The translations under genes were made by a program, and so were the position numbers. Shown here piece by piece: positions 43,104 through 52,053 of a stretch of 64,000 nt of DNA; position 1 is the stretch's first letter, and each line of letters opens with the position of its first letter. The DNA lies in assembly GCF_900115345.1 (NCBI RefSeq), contig NZ_FOWC01000009.1:310001-374000 (forward strand). The letters are read 5' to 3'. Below the pieces are notes generated by a model that saw only the letters and a list, made by a program, of their open reading frames with translations, searched no databases and was not told where the DNA came from. Source of the stretch: Amycolatopsis rubida. GTDB lineage: Bacteria > Actinomycetota > Actinomycetes > Mycobacteriales > Pseudonocardiaceae.

Positions 43104-43598
43104 TCAGGTCGCGTGGTCAAAATTATAGGACATGCGTCCTGAAGTCTGTCCATTGTGGTCGCTCCGGCGCACGATCTCCGCCAGTTCCGGATCCGCGTGC
43201 GCCTCGGCGGTCTGCTTCCACTTCGCCACGAGGGCGGCGAACGGCACCGGGTTGCCGAGGGATTCGGCTCGTTCCAGGGTTTCGGCCAGTTCGCCGGCGA
43301 ACGTCCGCACCTCGTCCGCCGACAGGTACCGCGCCCACGGGAACGCGGCGGGCAGCGCCTCGGCGGCGAGCGCGGCCGTCTCGGCGCTGCGGCGCATCAG
43401 CTCCACGAGGATCGTGACGGTCGCCGAAAACCCGGCCGCCGCCTGCTCGGCGCGCTCGGCGGTTACGAGCACCAGATCGGGTTTGTCCTTCTCCCGGCGG
43501 CGAATCCGGACCGAACGGGTCGGCGAACCTTCGAGCTGTTCCACGACCCGGCGCGGGTGCAGGGACAGCTCGGACAGGTTGACCTCCGGCGCGCGCAT
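43104..43598 (-). CDS. Phd/YefM antitoxin-like protein, orphan
   Basis: 164 residues. The first 55 (MRAPEVNLSELSLHPRRVVE then VRIRRREKDKPDLVLVTAER) resemble the Phd/YefM DNA-binding fold; the rest is helical with an EVRTFAGELAETLERAESL segment. It is longer than typical antitoxins and no toxin gene adjoins it. ATG 43598 is supported by an AT-rich promoter region upstream (43600-43620). The longer frame is antisense to ispE. Function is a guess from fold resemblance. Confidence 0.6.
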   Translation of the reverse strand: MRAPEVNLSELSLHPRRVVEQLEGSPTRSVRIRRREKDKPDLVLVTAERAEQAAAGFSATVTILVELMRRSAETAALAAEALPAAFPWARYLSADEVRTFAGELAETLERAESLGNPVPFAALVAKWKQTAEAHADPELAEIVRRSDHNGQTSGRMSYNFDHAT

Positions 43599-43707
43599 AG
43601 TTACAAAGTAGTTCCAAATTAGCCCGCCTGGCCACTTCGGAGCGACGGTTGGGGGAACTTCCGTGCCAACGTTTTCTCCTGGCGGCGCCTGGTCAGCGAC
43701 AGCCACG

Positions 43708-43713
43708 TAGGCT
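43708..43713 (+). promoter_or_regulatory. -10 box TAGGCT of ispE
   Basis: TAGGCT ends 6 bases before the GTG at 43720; leaderless start. Confidence 0.55.
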
Positions 43714-43719
43714 GGACGG

Positions 43720-44688
43720 GTGCTCGCCGTCGTTCCACCACCAGTCACCGTCCGGGTCCCGGCCAAGGTCAACCTGCACCTGGCCGTCGGCGACCTGCGG
43801 GCGGACGGGTTCCACGAGCTGGTCACCGTCTTCCAGGCGCTTTCGCTCACCGACGAGGTGACCGTCGCGGCCACCGACGAGCCAGGGCTTGAGGTGTACG
43901 GCGAGGGGGAGCGCACCGTACCCACCGACAGCGCGAACCTCGCCTGGCGCGCGGCGTGCGAGCTGGCCTCCTACGCCGGACGGCCGGACGCGGATGAGCC
44001 GAAGGTACGAATCGTGCTGCGCAAGGGCATTCCGGTCGCAGGCGGCATGGCGGGCGGGAGCGCGGACGCGGCGGCGGCACTGGTCGGGCTCTCGTCGCTC
44101 TGGAAGCTCGACGTCACCCGCGACGAGTTGGCCACCATCGCCAGCAGCTTGGGCAGCGACGTGCCCTTCGCGCTGTACGGCGGCACTGCGCTCGGCACCG
44201 GCCGCGGCGAGCAGCTCGTGCCGGTGCTCGCGCGGCACACGTTCCATTGGGTGCTGGCCTTCGACGAGGAAGGCCTGTCCACGCCCCAGGTGTTCGGCGA
44301 ACTCGACCGGCTGCGCGCCGACGGCAAGCCGCCGCGGATCGGGTCGCACACGCCGGTAGTGGAGGCGCTCGCCTCGGGTGATCCTCGCCAACTCGCGCTG
44401 TTGCTCGGCAATGACTTGCAAGCGGCCGCGGTGTCGCTGCGGCCCGGCCTGCGCCGCACGCTGCGCGCCGGGGTGAACGCGGGCGCGCTCGCCGGATGCG
44501 TGTCCGGCTCCGGGCCGACGTGCGCGTTCCTGTGCTCCGACGCGGAAACCGCGGTCGAGGTGGCCGCTGAACTGTCCGGCGCGGGAGTGTGCCGGACGGT
44601 GCGAGTCGCGCACGGCCCGGTGCCCGGGGCCAGGGTGGTCGGCGGCGACGACGCGCCGCGCAACGCGCCGCCGCGCGTGCACGCCTGA
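43720..44688 (+). CDS. ispE: 4-diphosphocytidyl-2-C-methyl-D-erythritol kinase
   Basis: 322 residues; ATP-dependent phosphorylation in the MEP isoprenoid pathway. GHMP-kinase fold with VPAKVNLHLAVGDLRADGFH (substrate side), the ATP loop PVAGGMAGGSADAAAAL, and the C-terminal GCVSGSGPTCAF. Has its own leaderless promoter, and is separated from ksgA by three accessory genes, unlike the tight mycobacterial rpfB-ksgA-ispE order. Confidence 0.95.
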   Translation: MLAVVPPPVTVRVPAKVNLHLAVGDLRADGFHELVTVFQALSLTDEVTVAATDEPGLEVYGEGERTVPTDSANLAWRAACELASYAGRPDADEPKVRIVLRKGIPVAGGMAGGSADAAAALVGLSSLWKLDVTRDELATIASSLGSDVPFALYGGTALGTGRGEQLVPVLARHTFHWVLAFDEEGLSTPQVFGELDRLRADGKPPRIGSHTPVVEALASGDPRQLALLLGNDLQAAAVSLRPGLRRTLRAGVNAGALAGCVSGSGPTCAFLCSDAETAVEVAAELSGAGVCRTVRVAHGPVPGARVVGGDDAPRNAPPRVHA

Positions 44689-44730
44689 ACCGCAAGCTTG
44701 AGTCAATAGTCCACAGTGGAAAGGATCCGG

Positions 44731-46500
44731 ATGGCCAACCTGGTCAACCTGGAATCGGTGAGCAGGTCCTACGGCGTGAAGCCGTTGCTGGACAACGTTT
44801 CCCTCGGTGTCGCCGAGGGGCAGCGCATCGGCGTCGTCGGGCTCAACGGCGGCGGCAAGACCACGCTGCTCGAAGTCCTTTCCGGACTGAGCGAGCCGGA
44901 TTCCGGCCGGGTGAGCCAGGTGCGCGGCCTGCGGATGGCTGTCGTCACCCAGCGCACCGAACTGCCCGCGGGCAGCACGGTCGGCGACGTGGTGCTGCAG
45001 CGCTACGGAGCCGAGCACGAATGGGCCGCCGACGCGCGCGTCCGGTCTATTGTGGATGGTCTCGGCATCACCGCGATCGGTCTCGACACCCCGACCGCGA
45101 ACCTGTCCGGCGGCGAACGCCGTCGCGTCGCGCTGGCCGCCGCCCTGACCGGCGAACTGGACCTCGTGGTGCTCGACGAGCCCACTAACCACCTTGACGT
45201 CGAAGGCGTTCGCTGGCTCGCCGACCATCTGCTGGGCCGCCGGATCGCGGTCGTGGTCGTGACGCACGACCGGTGGTTCCTCGACACCGTCGCGAGCCTC
45301 ACCTGGGAGGTCGCGAACGGCCGGGTCGAGCAGTACGAAGGCGGTTACGCCGACTGGATTTTCGCCCGCGCCGAACGCGCCCGCCTCGCCGCGACCGCGG
45401 AGGAGAAGCGGCAGAACCTGGCGCGCAAGGAATTGGCGTGGCTGCGGCGCGGACCGCAGGCGCGTTCCTCGAAGCCGCGCTACCGCGTCGAAGCCGCCGA
45501 GGCGCTGATCGCCGACGTGCCGCCGCTGCGCGATTCGGTGGAGCTGATGGCGTTCGCGAAACGCAGGCTCGGCAAGACGGTACTGGAGTTGGAAGACGCT
45601 TCGCTGCGGGTTGGCGACCGGACCTTGCTCGACCACGTCACATGGCGGATCGGCCCGGGCGACCGGATCGGTCTCGTCGGGGTGAACGGCTCCGGCAAGA
45701 CCACGCTGCTGAAGCTGCTGGGCGGTGATGTCGAATCGCCGACCGGACGGCGGGTGCAAGGCAAGACGGTCGCGCTCGCGCACCTGCGCCAGGAACTCGA
45801 CGACCTGCCCGCTGACCTTCGCGTGCTGCAAGCGATCGAGCAGATCTCCGGTCGCGTCGTGTTCGGCAAGCAGGAAATGACCGCCTCGCAGCTCGGCGAG
45901 AAGCTCGGCTTCCCCGCCGCTCGGCAATGGACGCCGGTCGGCGACCTGTCCGGTGGCGAACGTCGTCGGCTGCAGCTGTGCCGGTTGCTGATGGCCGAGC
46001 CGAACGTGCTGCTGCTGGACGAGCCGACGAACGACCTGGACATCGACACCCTGCAACAGCTCGAAGACCTGCTCGACGGCTGGCCGGGCACGATGGTGGT
46101 GGTCTCGCACGACCGGTACCTGGTCGAGCGCGTCTGCGACGCCACGTACGCGCTTCTCGGCGACGGCAAGGTCACCCATCTGCCGGGCGGCATCGAGGAG
46201 TATCTGCAACGCCGCGCTCGGGCGAAGGAAGCCACGCCGCGTCGCGAGGCACCTCCGGCGGAGAAGGCCGAAGCCAAGCGCAGTGCGGCGGAAACCCGTG
46301 CGGCGCAAAAGGAATTGGGCCGATTGGAGCGGAAGCTGGACCAGCTCGCGAAGCGGGAAGAGAAGCTGCACGCCGCGTTGGCGGAAGCGGCCACCGACCC
46401 GGAGAAGCTGATCGAGCTGAACACCGACCTGAAGGCCGTCCTGGCGGAGAAGGACGACGTCGAAGCACGGTGGCTGGAGACGTCCGAACTCGCCGAGTGA
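44731..46500 (+). CDS. ABC-F family ATPase (Uup-like)
   Basis: 589 residues, two ATPase domains and no membrane segment. First Walker A GLNGGGKTT (37-45), signature LSGGERRR, Walker B DLVVLDEPTNHLD; second Walker A GVNGSGKTT, LSGGERRR and NVLLLDEPTNDLD. The inter-domain linker (about 225-275) is charged, and the C-terminal coiled coil (about 505-585) is of Uup type. ABC-F proteins act on ribosomes in translation or resistance. ATG 44731 has AAGGA 7 bases upstream. Follows ispE by 42 bases. Confidence 0.93.
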   Translation: MANLVNLESVSRSYGVKPLLDNVSLGVAEGQRIGVVGLNGGGKTTLLEVLSGLSEPDSGRVSQVRGLRMAVVTQRTELPAGSTVGDVVLQRYGAEHEWAADARVRSIVDGLGITAIGLDTPTANLSGGERRRVALAAALTGELDLVVLDEPTNHLDVEGVRWLADHLLGRRIAVVVVTHDRWFLDTVASLTWEVANGRVEQYEGGYADWIFARAERARLAATAEEKRQNLARKELAWLRRGPQARSSKPRYRVEAAEALIADVPPLRDSVELMAFAKRRLGKTVLELEDASLRVGDRTLLDHVTWRIGPGDRIGLVGVNGSGKTTLLKLLGGDVESPTGRRVQGKTVALAHLRQELDDLPADLRVLQAIEQISGRVVFGKQEMTASQLGEKLGFPAARQWTPVGDLSGGERRRLQLCRLLMAEPNVLLLDEPTNDLDIDTLQQLEDLLDGWPGTMVVVSHDRYLVERVCDATYALLGDGKVTHLPGGIEEYLQRRARAKEATPRREAPPAEKAEAKRSAAETRAAQKELGRLERKLDQLAKREEKLHAALAEAATDPEKLIELNTDLKAVLAEKDDVEARWLETSELAE

Positions 46501-46689
46501 CTCACGACTCCGGCCGATCGCGCATTTCAACGCGTCCGGCCGGCCTTGCGCCAGACGCGGTGGTCCGGTCGGCGCTGTCATCGACGGAGCATCCGTGTGG
46601 CTCGACGGCGCGGGTTTGCCCGCCGCTCCGGCCCGGCGAACCCAGCCTGCTGGAAATCGCGGTATCGACCCGCGAATAACACCGGGATC

Positions 46690-47167
46690 GCTTGCGTGCA
46701 CTGCATTTGCTCGGCCACGACCTCGCCCAGCCAGTCGCCGCGCTCGTCCGCACCGGTGCTCCAGAGGACGGCCTGGACGCACTCGCCCGCGCCGGTGCCG
46801 GTCGGCCGCGACACCACCGCCTCGGCCGCCCGACCCGAGCACTGACCCAAGGCGGTCCGGCACCCCGCGAATTGGCCGGGGCCTGCACGACGACCTCGCC
46901 GCCCGCCCGCCTCGACCGGTCTGGACCGAGCCGTGGACGTCTGGATCGCTACGGCGAGTCAGCCGCACCCCTGTAGTGGCAGCAAGCCCGCACCGCGCTG
47001 CGCTTCGCATCGTCCACTGTGTTCGATCGCCGGGCCGTCGCCTGGACCGGATCGAAGCGGCGACCGGCTGGTGGCTCGAGGACGCGATGGACCGGTTCCA
47101 GGCGACGTTCGCGCTGCTGGCCCGGCGGTTGGTGACCTCGGATCGCACGCTGGGCGACGTCGGGTAG
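46690..47167 (+). pseudogene. decayed PucR/CdaR-type regulator fragment
   Basis: The last intact piece reads RRLDRIEAATGWWLEDAMDR then FQATFALLARRLV before a stop at 47165-47167. This matches the C-terminal HTH_30 end of PucR-type regulators (R-Y-R-L-x-R-I-E-x-x-T-G...D-P-x-D-R-F). Upstream, other frames carry fragments such as HDLAQPVAALVRTGAPEDGL, so several frameshifts are needed. The 727-base gap 46501-47227 holds nothing else recognisable. Confidence 0.45.
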
Positions 47168-47227
47168 GCGACGCCCGTCGCTCGGACTGGGCGGGTCCGG
47201 CGGCGCGCGTTTCCCGGAGGGACGCTC

Positions 47228-47713
47228 ATGATCGACCTCGCCCGCACCTGGCAGATGCTCGAACAGCGGCTCAAGACGACCGTGAACCCCCGGCACCGGC
47301 GGGTGTTCGGCATCGTCCTGGAACACCTGAAGGCCGAAGCGGAACCGGATCTCGACCGGCTGATGGCGACGGTCAGCAAGGACGCCGCGTATCACTTCTG
47401 CGGCGACACCGGACCGAAGGGCCACGACGCCGTCCGCGAGTACTACGCGGCATTCGCAGCGAGCAAGGCGAATCACCTCGAATCCCGGATGGACCGGCTC
47501 ATTGTTGACGATCATGCGCTGGTCACGGAAGGCGATCTGCACACGCTGCCTCCTGGCGCGGCCGCGCGGCAGATGAGCTTCCCGATCGACGATCCGGACG
47601 CGGACTACCGGTATGTCAGCAGGCAGCTGATCGTGTGGCCGGTCGACGCGGACGGCCTGATTGCGGCGGAGGATTTCTACCCCCGTCCGGGCCGCTGGAG
47701 TTCCGGAAACTAA
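47228..47713 (+). CDS. NTF2-like SnoaL-type protein
   Basis: 161 residues with the cone-shaped NTF2 pattern: an N-terminal helix pair, then AAYHFCGDTGPKGHDAVREYYAAF, a beta-rich middle and VWPVDADGLIAAEDFYP at the end. Members include polyketide cyclases, isomerases and binding proteins; the role here is unknown. GGAGGG lies 7 bases before the ATG. Confidence 0.8.
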   Translation: MIDLARTWQMLEQRLKTTVNPRHRRVFGIVLEHLKAEAEPDLDRLMATVSKDAAYHFCGDTGPKGHDAVREYYAAFAASKANHLESRMDRLIVDDHALVTEGDLHTLPPGAAARQMSFPIDDPDADYRYVSRQLIVWPVDADGLIAAEDFYPRPGRWSSGN

Positions 47714-47823
47714 CCCGCGACGAGCTGCCGCGGGCCTATCCGGACCGGGTGCGTCCGCAACCCGCCGGACGCCGGACATCCGCTGTTCACGCCGCCGCGA
47801 GCAGTGCCGGAAAAACCGGACAG

Positions 47824-47829
47824 TAATCT
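47824..47829 (+). promoter_or_regulatory. -10 box TAATCT of the acyl-AMP ligase
   Basis: TAATCT ends 7 bases before ATG 47837, which supports that start over an in-frame codon 33 bases upstream. Confidence 0.5.
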
Positions 47830-47836
47830 GACGCAC

Positions 47837-49525
47837 ATGAGTCGGTTTGTGGACACACTCGTCGGGAACGCGGCGGGCCGGGGGCAACGGCGCGGCATGG
47901 TGACCGGCGAGCCCAAGGAGCCGGTGCGCCGGACCTGGGCGCAGGTGCACGACGAAGCGCGCCGGATCGCGGGCGGGCTGGTCAGCGGCGGATTGAAGCC
48001 GGGAAGCGCGGTGGCGGTGCTGGCCGCCGCGCCGGTGCTGATCGCGCCGACCGTGCAGGCGGTGTGGCTCACCGGCGGCAGCGTGACGATGCTGCACCAG
48101 CCGACCCCGCGCACGGACCTCGCCGAATGGGCCGAGGACACGGTGAAGGTGCTTGAGATGATCGGGGCCGAGCTGGTCGTGCTGGGCGAACCGTTCGACC
48201 AGCTCGCCCCGGTGCTCGAAGGCAAGGACATCAGCTACCGGCTGATCTCCGAACTGGCCGACGCGGAACCGCTGGCCGAGATCGTGCAGACAGCCGAGGG
48301 CGACACCGCGCTGCTGCAGCTGACCAGCGGATCGACCGCGGAGCCGAAGGCCGTCCGGATCACCTACGGCAACCTGTACACCAACGTCAAGGCGATGGTC
48401 GACCGCGCCGAGTTCGAGTTCGAAACCGACGTGATGGTGTCGTGGCTGCCGACCTTCCACGACATGGGCATGGTCGGCTTCCTGACCGTGCCGATGACGT
48501 TCGGCGTCGAACTGGTCAAGATCACCCCGGTGGAGTTCCTGACTGGCCCGCTGATCTGGCCGGAGCTGATCAGCAAGTACGGCGGCACCACGACGGCCGC
48601 GCCGAACTTCGCGTACGCCATCGTCGGCAAGCGCATGGCCCGGGTCGAGGACGACAACGCCTACGACCTGTCGAAGCTGCGGATCGCGCTCAACGGCGCG
48701 GAGCCGATCGACGAGAAGGCCGTCGGGACCTTTGTGGACGCCGGAAAGCGGTTCAACATGCCGCCCGAGTGCGTGTTCCCCGCGTACGGCATGGCAGAGG
48801 CGACGCTGGCGGTCTCGTTCGCGCCGCTGTTCACCGGACTCACGCTGGACGTCGTCGAAGCCGACGCGCTGGAAGCCGACAACCGCGCGGTGCCGGTGCC
48901 GGAAGGCGACCCCCGCCGCGGCACGGACGAGGCGCGCTCGTTCGCCCTGCTCGGCCGCCCGCTGGACGGCTTGGAAGCGGACATCGTCGACGAATCCGGA
49001 GCCGTACTGGGTGAACGGCAGGTCGGCGAGATCCGCCTGCGCGGCGAGGCCGTGACGCCCGGCTACCTGACCGCCAACGGCCCGCTGGACACCCAGGGCC
49101 CGGACGGCTGGATGAAGACCGGCGACCTCGGCTACCTGGTCGACGGCCAGATCGTCATCTGCGGCCGCCGCAAGGACGTCATCATCATGGGCGGCCGCAA
49201 CCTGTACCCGACCGACATCGAACGTGCCGCGGGCTCGGTCGAGGGCGTCCGGGCAGGCAACGCGGTCGCCGTCCGCCTGGACGCAGGCAGCCGCCGCGAA
49301 CGCTTCGCCGTGGTCGTGGAGTCCAAACTGGCCGGTGACGCCACCGAGGAAAACCGCCTGGCCAAGGAAATCGCCGCCCGCGTGCGAGACGCCGTGGACA
49401 TGCGCCCGTTCGCGGTCGTGGTGCTTCCGGCCGGGAGCCTGCCCAAAACCCCTTCCGGCAAGGTGAAGCGGGCGGCTACTGCGGTGCAGTACGCGGACAA
49501 GATCGCCAAGAACGCGGACGATTGA
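47837..49525 (+). CDS. fatty-acyl-AMP ligase, Pks16/FadD-like
   Basis: 562 residues; activates a fatty acid as acyl-adenylate for transfer to a carrier protein. Motifs LTSGSTAEPKA (162-172), SWLPTFHDMGMVGFL (typical of FAALs), YGMAEATLAVSF, GWMKTGDLGYL and Lys542 in PSGKVKRA. Equivalent in position to Rv1013 (pks16). No PKS, NRPS or carrier-protein gene is adjacent, so its partner is elsewhere. The CoA versus AMP product is inferred from the FAAL-type motifs. Confidence 0.88.
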   Translation: MSRFVDTLVGNAAGRGQRRGMVTGEPKEPVRRTWAQVHDEARRIAGGLVSGGLKPGSAVAVLAAAPVLIAPTVQAVWLTGGSVTMLHQPTPRTDLAEWAEDTVKVLEMIGAELVVLGEPFDQLAPVLEGKDISYRLISELADAEPLAEIVQTAEGDTALLQLTSGSTAEPKAVRITYGNLYTNVKAMVDRAEFEFETDVMVSWLPTFHDMGMVGFLTVPMTFGVELVKITPVEFLTGPLIWPELISKYGGTTTAAPNFAYAIVGKRMARVEDDNAYDLSKLRIALNGAEPIDEKAVGTFVDAGKRFNMPPECVFPAYGMAEATLAVSFAPLFTGLTLDVVEADALEADNRAVPVPEGDPRRGTDEARSFALLGRPLDGLEADIVDESGAVLGERQVGEIRLRGEAVTPGYLTANGPLDTQGPDGWMKTGDLGYLVDGQIVICGRRKDVIIMGGRNLYPTDIERAAGSVEGVRAGNAVAVRLDAGSRRERFAVVVESKLAGDATEENRLAKEIAARVRDAVDMRPFAVVVLPAGSLPKTPSGKVKRAATAVQYADKIAKNADD

Positions 49526-49534
49526 TCGTTCGCG

Positions 49535-49595
49535 GGGCGCTCGGGCAGCGCCCGAACGCGACGAAGGCCGCTGCGGCTCCTCGCAGCGGTCTTCG
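49535..49595. terminator. two adjacent hairpins between convergent genes
   Basis: Hairpin GGGCGCT/AGCGCCC (49535-49541 with 49547-49553) and a 14-bp stem with one G-T pair (49562-49575 with 49582-49595) lie between the acyl-AMP ligase and the convergent DivIVA gene. Confidence 0.65.
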
Positions 49596-49604
49596 CGTCA
49601 AGAC

Positions 49605-49973
49605 CTATCGGCCGGGCAGTCGTTCGGCCGGTGCCTCGGTGACCACGGGCCAGGAAGCGCGTCCCGCGGTCGCCTCGCTGTGGTCCCGGCTTCCCGGAAT
49701 CAGGGGTGCTCGCCGTCCGGAGCGTTCGGCCAGCTGCGTCTCCACCTCGTCGAGAAACTGGTCGACCTCGCGCTCGTCGTATCCGCGCTTGCCGATCAGC
49801 GGCTTGGAGAACAGCACGTGGTGGACCTCGGCAGCGGTGAGATCGTCCTCGTCGGCGATCGTCTTGGCGATCCGCCGCACGAAGTCGTCGACCTCCTGCT
49901 TGGCGTAGCCGCGGCGGCCGATCGGGGCGTTACCGAAAGCGACCTCAGCGAGATCCTCGGCGGTAAACGGCAT
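49605..49973 (-). CDS. small DivIVA-domain protein with two repeats
   Basis: 122 residues holding two copies of the DivIVA N-terminal motif: FTAEDLAEVAFGNAPIGRRG then YAKQEVDDFVRRI (1-35), and LTAAEVHHVLFSKPLIGKRG then YDEREVDQFLDEV (45-78). Such proteins bind curved membrane in cell-pole and septum work, usually with a long coiled coil, which is missing here. ATG 49973 has GGAG 8 bases upstream. Role unknown, perhaps a modulator of Wag31/DivIVA. Confidence 0.85.
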   Translation of the reverse strand: MPFTAEDLAEVAFGNAPIGRRGYAKQEVDDFVRRIAKTIADEDDLTAAEVHHVLFSKPLIGKRGYDEREVDQFLDEVETQLAERSGRRAPLIPGSRDHSEATAGRASWPVVTEAPAERLPGR

Positions 49974-50157
49974 GGATCATTCTCCGATTCAGGTCGGGGT
50001 GGTGCGAACTCCTGCAGTCCGTCCTAACCGTTCCCGGCCACCCCGGGAAGCCCGCACCCGCCCGGACGACTCGATCAGGGCCCCAGAAGCCGCCCATCGA
50101 GTGAGAAATCCATCACGGACGGCCACAACGACTCACCCACACGCACAACAGCTCACT

Positions 50158-50516
50158 CAACCCCAATGCCGCATTGGGTGCGTGGGACGCACTGAATGCC
50201 GCGTCGAGGTTTTCTCGGTGGCGCGGCGGGCGGCGGGTTCGCGGTAGCGGTGCTGGTCGGGGCGCTGCGGCGTACCGGCTGGCGAGACGTGCCGGGCGGC
50301 TTTTCTCCTGCTGAGGTCTGTGAACCCGCGCGGCCGCAGTGCGCGAAGCTGCCCTTTGCCGCTGCCCCTGGTCGGGCTGGCGAGACCACTCGACCCGGCC
50401 GGACTCCGCGCATCGCCACAGCTACTGAGAAACCCCATGCGGCGTTCGGTGCATCCCACGCACCCAAAGCGGCGTTCGGTGCGTCCAGCACACCCAACGC
50501 CGCATGGGGGCGGAAC
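50158..50516. repeat. dispersed intergenic repeat, copy B
   Basis: About 360 bases in the 551-base gap between the DivIVA gene and pth. It opens with CAATGCCGCATTGGGTGCG and closes with CAACGCCGCATGGGG. The segment 50281-50402 is a close reverse complement of about 19943-20082. The right part repeats GCGGCGTTCGGTGC twice. Open frames across it are alanine/proline-rich artefacts. Confidence 0.75.
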
Positions 50517-50524
50517 CGGGCAGG

Positions 50525-51118
50525 TCAGGCGGCGTGAAACGCGTTCTGCGCCGCGGCAAGTCCCCGCGAAATCAACGCCTCGGCGGCGTCCGCGCACCGG
50601 TCGACCTCGAACGGGAGCTCCTTGCGCTCGACCGTCGAAAAGTCCTTCAGCACGAAATCCGCCGGATCCTGCCTGCCCGGCGGCCGCCCGATGCCGAAAC
50701 GCACGCGGTAGTAGTCACGGGTGCCGAGCGATTTGGTGATGGACCGCAGTCCGTTGTGCCCGTTGTCGCCGCCGCCGAGCTTGAGCTTCAGCGCGCCGAA
50801 ATCGACGTCCAGCTCGTCGTGCACCACCACGACACCGGACGGTGGCACCTTGTAGAACCGGGCCGCGCCGACCACCGGCCCGCCGGAGAGGTTCATGAAC
50901 GACCGCGGCTTCACCAGCACCACGCGGGAACCGGCCAGCCTGCCTTCGAGCACCTCGGCCCCGCTGCGGTGGGCCTTGAACTTCCCGCCGATCCGGCCGG
51001 CCAGTTCGTCGAGCACCATGAATCCCACGTTGTGCCGGTTGCCGGCGTATTGGGGCCCTGGATTGCCAAGGCCGGCGAGCAGAATCAGCTCGCCGGCCCC
51101 GGGCAGGTCTTCACTCAC
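50525..51118 (-). CDS. pth: peptidyl-tRNA hydrolase
   Basis: 197 residues; frees tRNA from prematurely released peptidyl-tRNA. Motifs LLAGLGNPGPQYAGNRHNVG with catalytic His29, KPRSFMNLSG, VHDELDVDFG and GGDNGHNGLRSI. GTG 51118 is the start used here, 10 bases after the end of rplY on the same strand; the two form an operon as in Rv1015c-Rv1014c. Confidence 0.96.
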   Translation of the reverse strand: MSEDLPGAGELILLAGLGNPGPQYAGNRHNVGFMVLDELAGRIGGKFKAHRSGAEVLEGRLAGSRVVLVKPRSFMNLSGGPVVGAARFYKVPPSGVVVVHDELDVDFGALKLKLGGGDNGHNGLRSITKSLGTRDYYRVRFGIGRPPGRQDPADFVLKDFSTVERKELPFEVDRCADAAEALISRGLAAAQNAFHAA

Positions 51119-51128
51119 GAAAGCGAGT

Positions 51129-51728
51129 TTATTCGGCCGCTTCCTCAGCGGCTTCCTCGGCTTCGGCGTCCTCGTCAGCAGCGCCGCGCGGGGCCTCGTT
51201 GACGGCGACGACGAGCGCCTCGGCGTCGGTGACCAGCTCCGCACCCGAGGGCAGGGTGATCTGGCCCGCGGTGATCTGGGTGCCCGCCTCGAGACCCTCG
51301 ACGGAGACCTCGAACTGCTCGGGGATGTGCAGCGCCTCGACCTCGACCTGGATCGTGTCGATGTCCTGGGCGACCAGAGTGCCCGGGCCAGGGGTGCCGG
51401 AGACGACGATCGGGACGTCGACAGTGACCTTCTCGCCGCGCTTGACGACCAGCAGGTCGACGTGCTCGATGTAGTTCTTGAGCGGGTGGACCACGATGGT
51501 CTTGGTCAGCGCCAGCTCGCTGGCGCCTTCCAGGTCGAGCGTGATGACGGCGTTGGCGCCGTTCTCGCGGACGACCCGGGCGAACTCGATGGCCGGCAGC
51601 GCGAAGTGCCGCGGGTCCGAGCCGTGCCCGTAGAGCACCGCGGGGATTTTGCCGGCGCGACGGGTGCGGCGGGCGGCACCCTTTCCGAACTCGGTGCGCG
51701 GTTCGACGGAAAGACGTACCTCGGACAC
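51129..51728 (-). CDS. rplY: 50S ribosomal protein L25/general stress protein Ctc
   Basis: 199 residues; binds 5S rRNA in the large subunit. The N-terminal L25 domain (EVRLSVEPRTEFGKGAARR; IPAVLYGHGSDPRHFALP) is followed by the TL5 beta-domain (about 95-180) and an acidic tail rich in Ala/Glu, typical of the CTC form. GTG 51728 has AAGGAG 9 bases upstream. Confidence 0.95.
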   Translation of the reverse strand: MSEVRLSVEPRTEFGKGAARRTRRAGKIPAVLYGHGSDPRHFALPAIEFARVVRENGANAVITLDLEGASELALTKTIVVHPLKNYIEHVDLLVVKRGEKVTVDVPIVVSGTPGPGTLVAQDIDTIQVEVEALHIPEQFEVSVEGLEAGTQITAGQITLPSGAELVTDAEALVVAVNEAPRGAADEDAEAEEAAEEAAE

Positions 51729-52053
51729 GGTGTAGCACTCCTTCAATCACACGACGTGCGGCAGGGGGCGGCGGGGATCGTCGATCTCTGCTCGGGGGCG
51801 GTTGGCACGGCGGCGAGATTGCGGGCGTGAATTGACCACGGGGCTTCTCAAGCCGCCGCGTCGATCACGCCGGGCACCTACAGGCGCACCCGCCTCGCCG
51901 AGACAACCCGAGAAGTGTAAACCAGCCGGTCCGCGCGGGCGTGCACCGGGTCGGCCCAGCCTCCCCCGCATGGGTGGGTGACGACACAAATCCCGTCCCG
52001 CTCACCGATCTGGTGGGGGTGGCATGATTTCCGCGGAAAGAGGGGCGGCCGAC
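51729..52053. other. intergenic region between rplY and lipoprotein gene
   Basis: About 325 bases between divergent genes. It must hold both promoters, but I see no convincing -35/-10 pair, palindrome or repeat. No ORF looks coding. Confidence 0.6.

Noticed and set aside
43693..47379. A 1228-codon open frame on the minus strand opposite ispE and the ABC-F gene
   Set aside because: Entirely antisense to recognised genes, low-complexity composition and no domain.
47837..49525. Acyl-AMP ligase as part of a biosynthetic gene cluster
   Set aside because: No PKS, NRPS, carrier protein or tailoring genes are adjacent; it sits in a conserved housekeeping order.
50158..50597. Alanine/proline-rich ORFs in the gap before pth
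   Set aside because: They run through the dispersed repeat, and the repeat explains the pattern.
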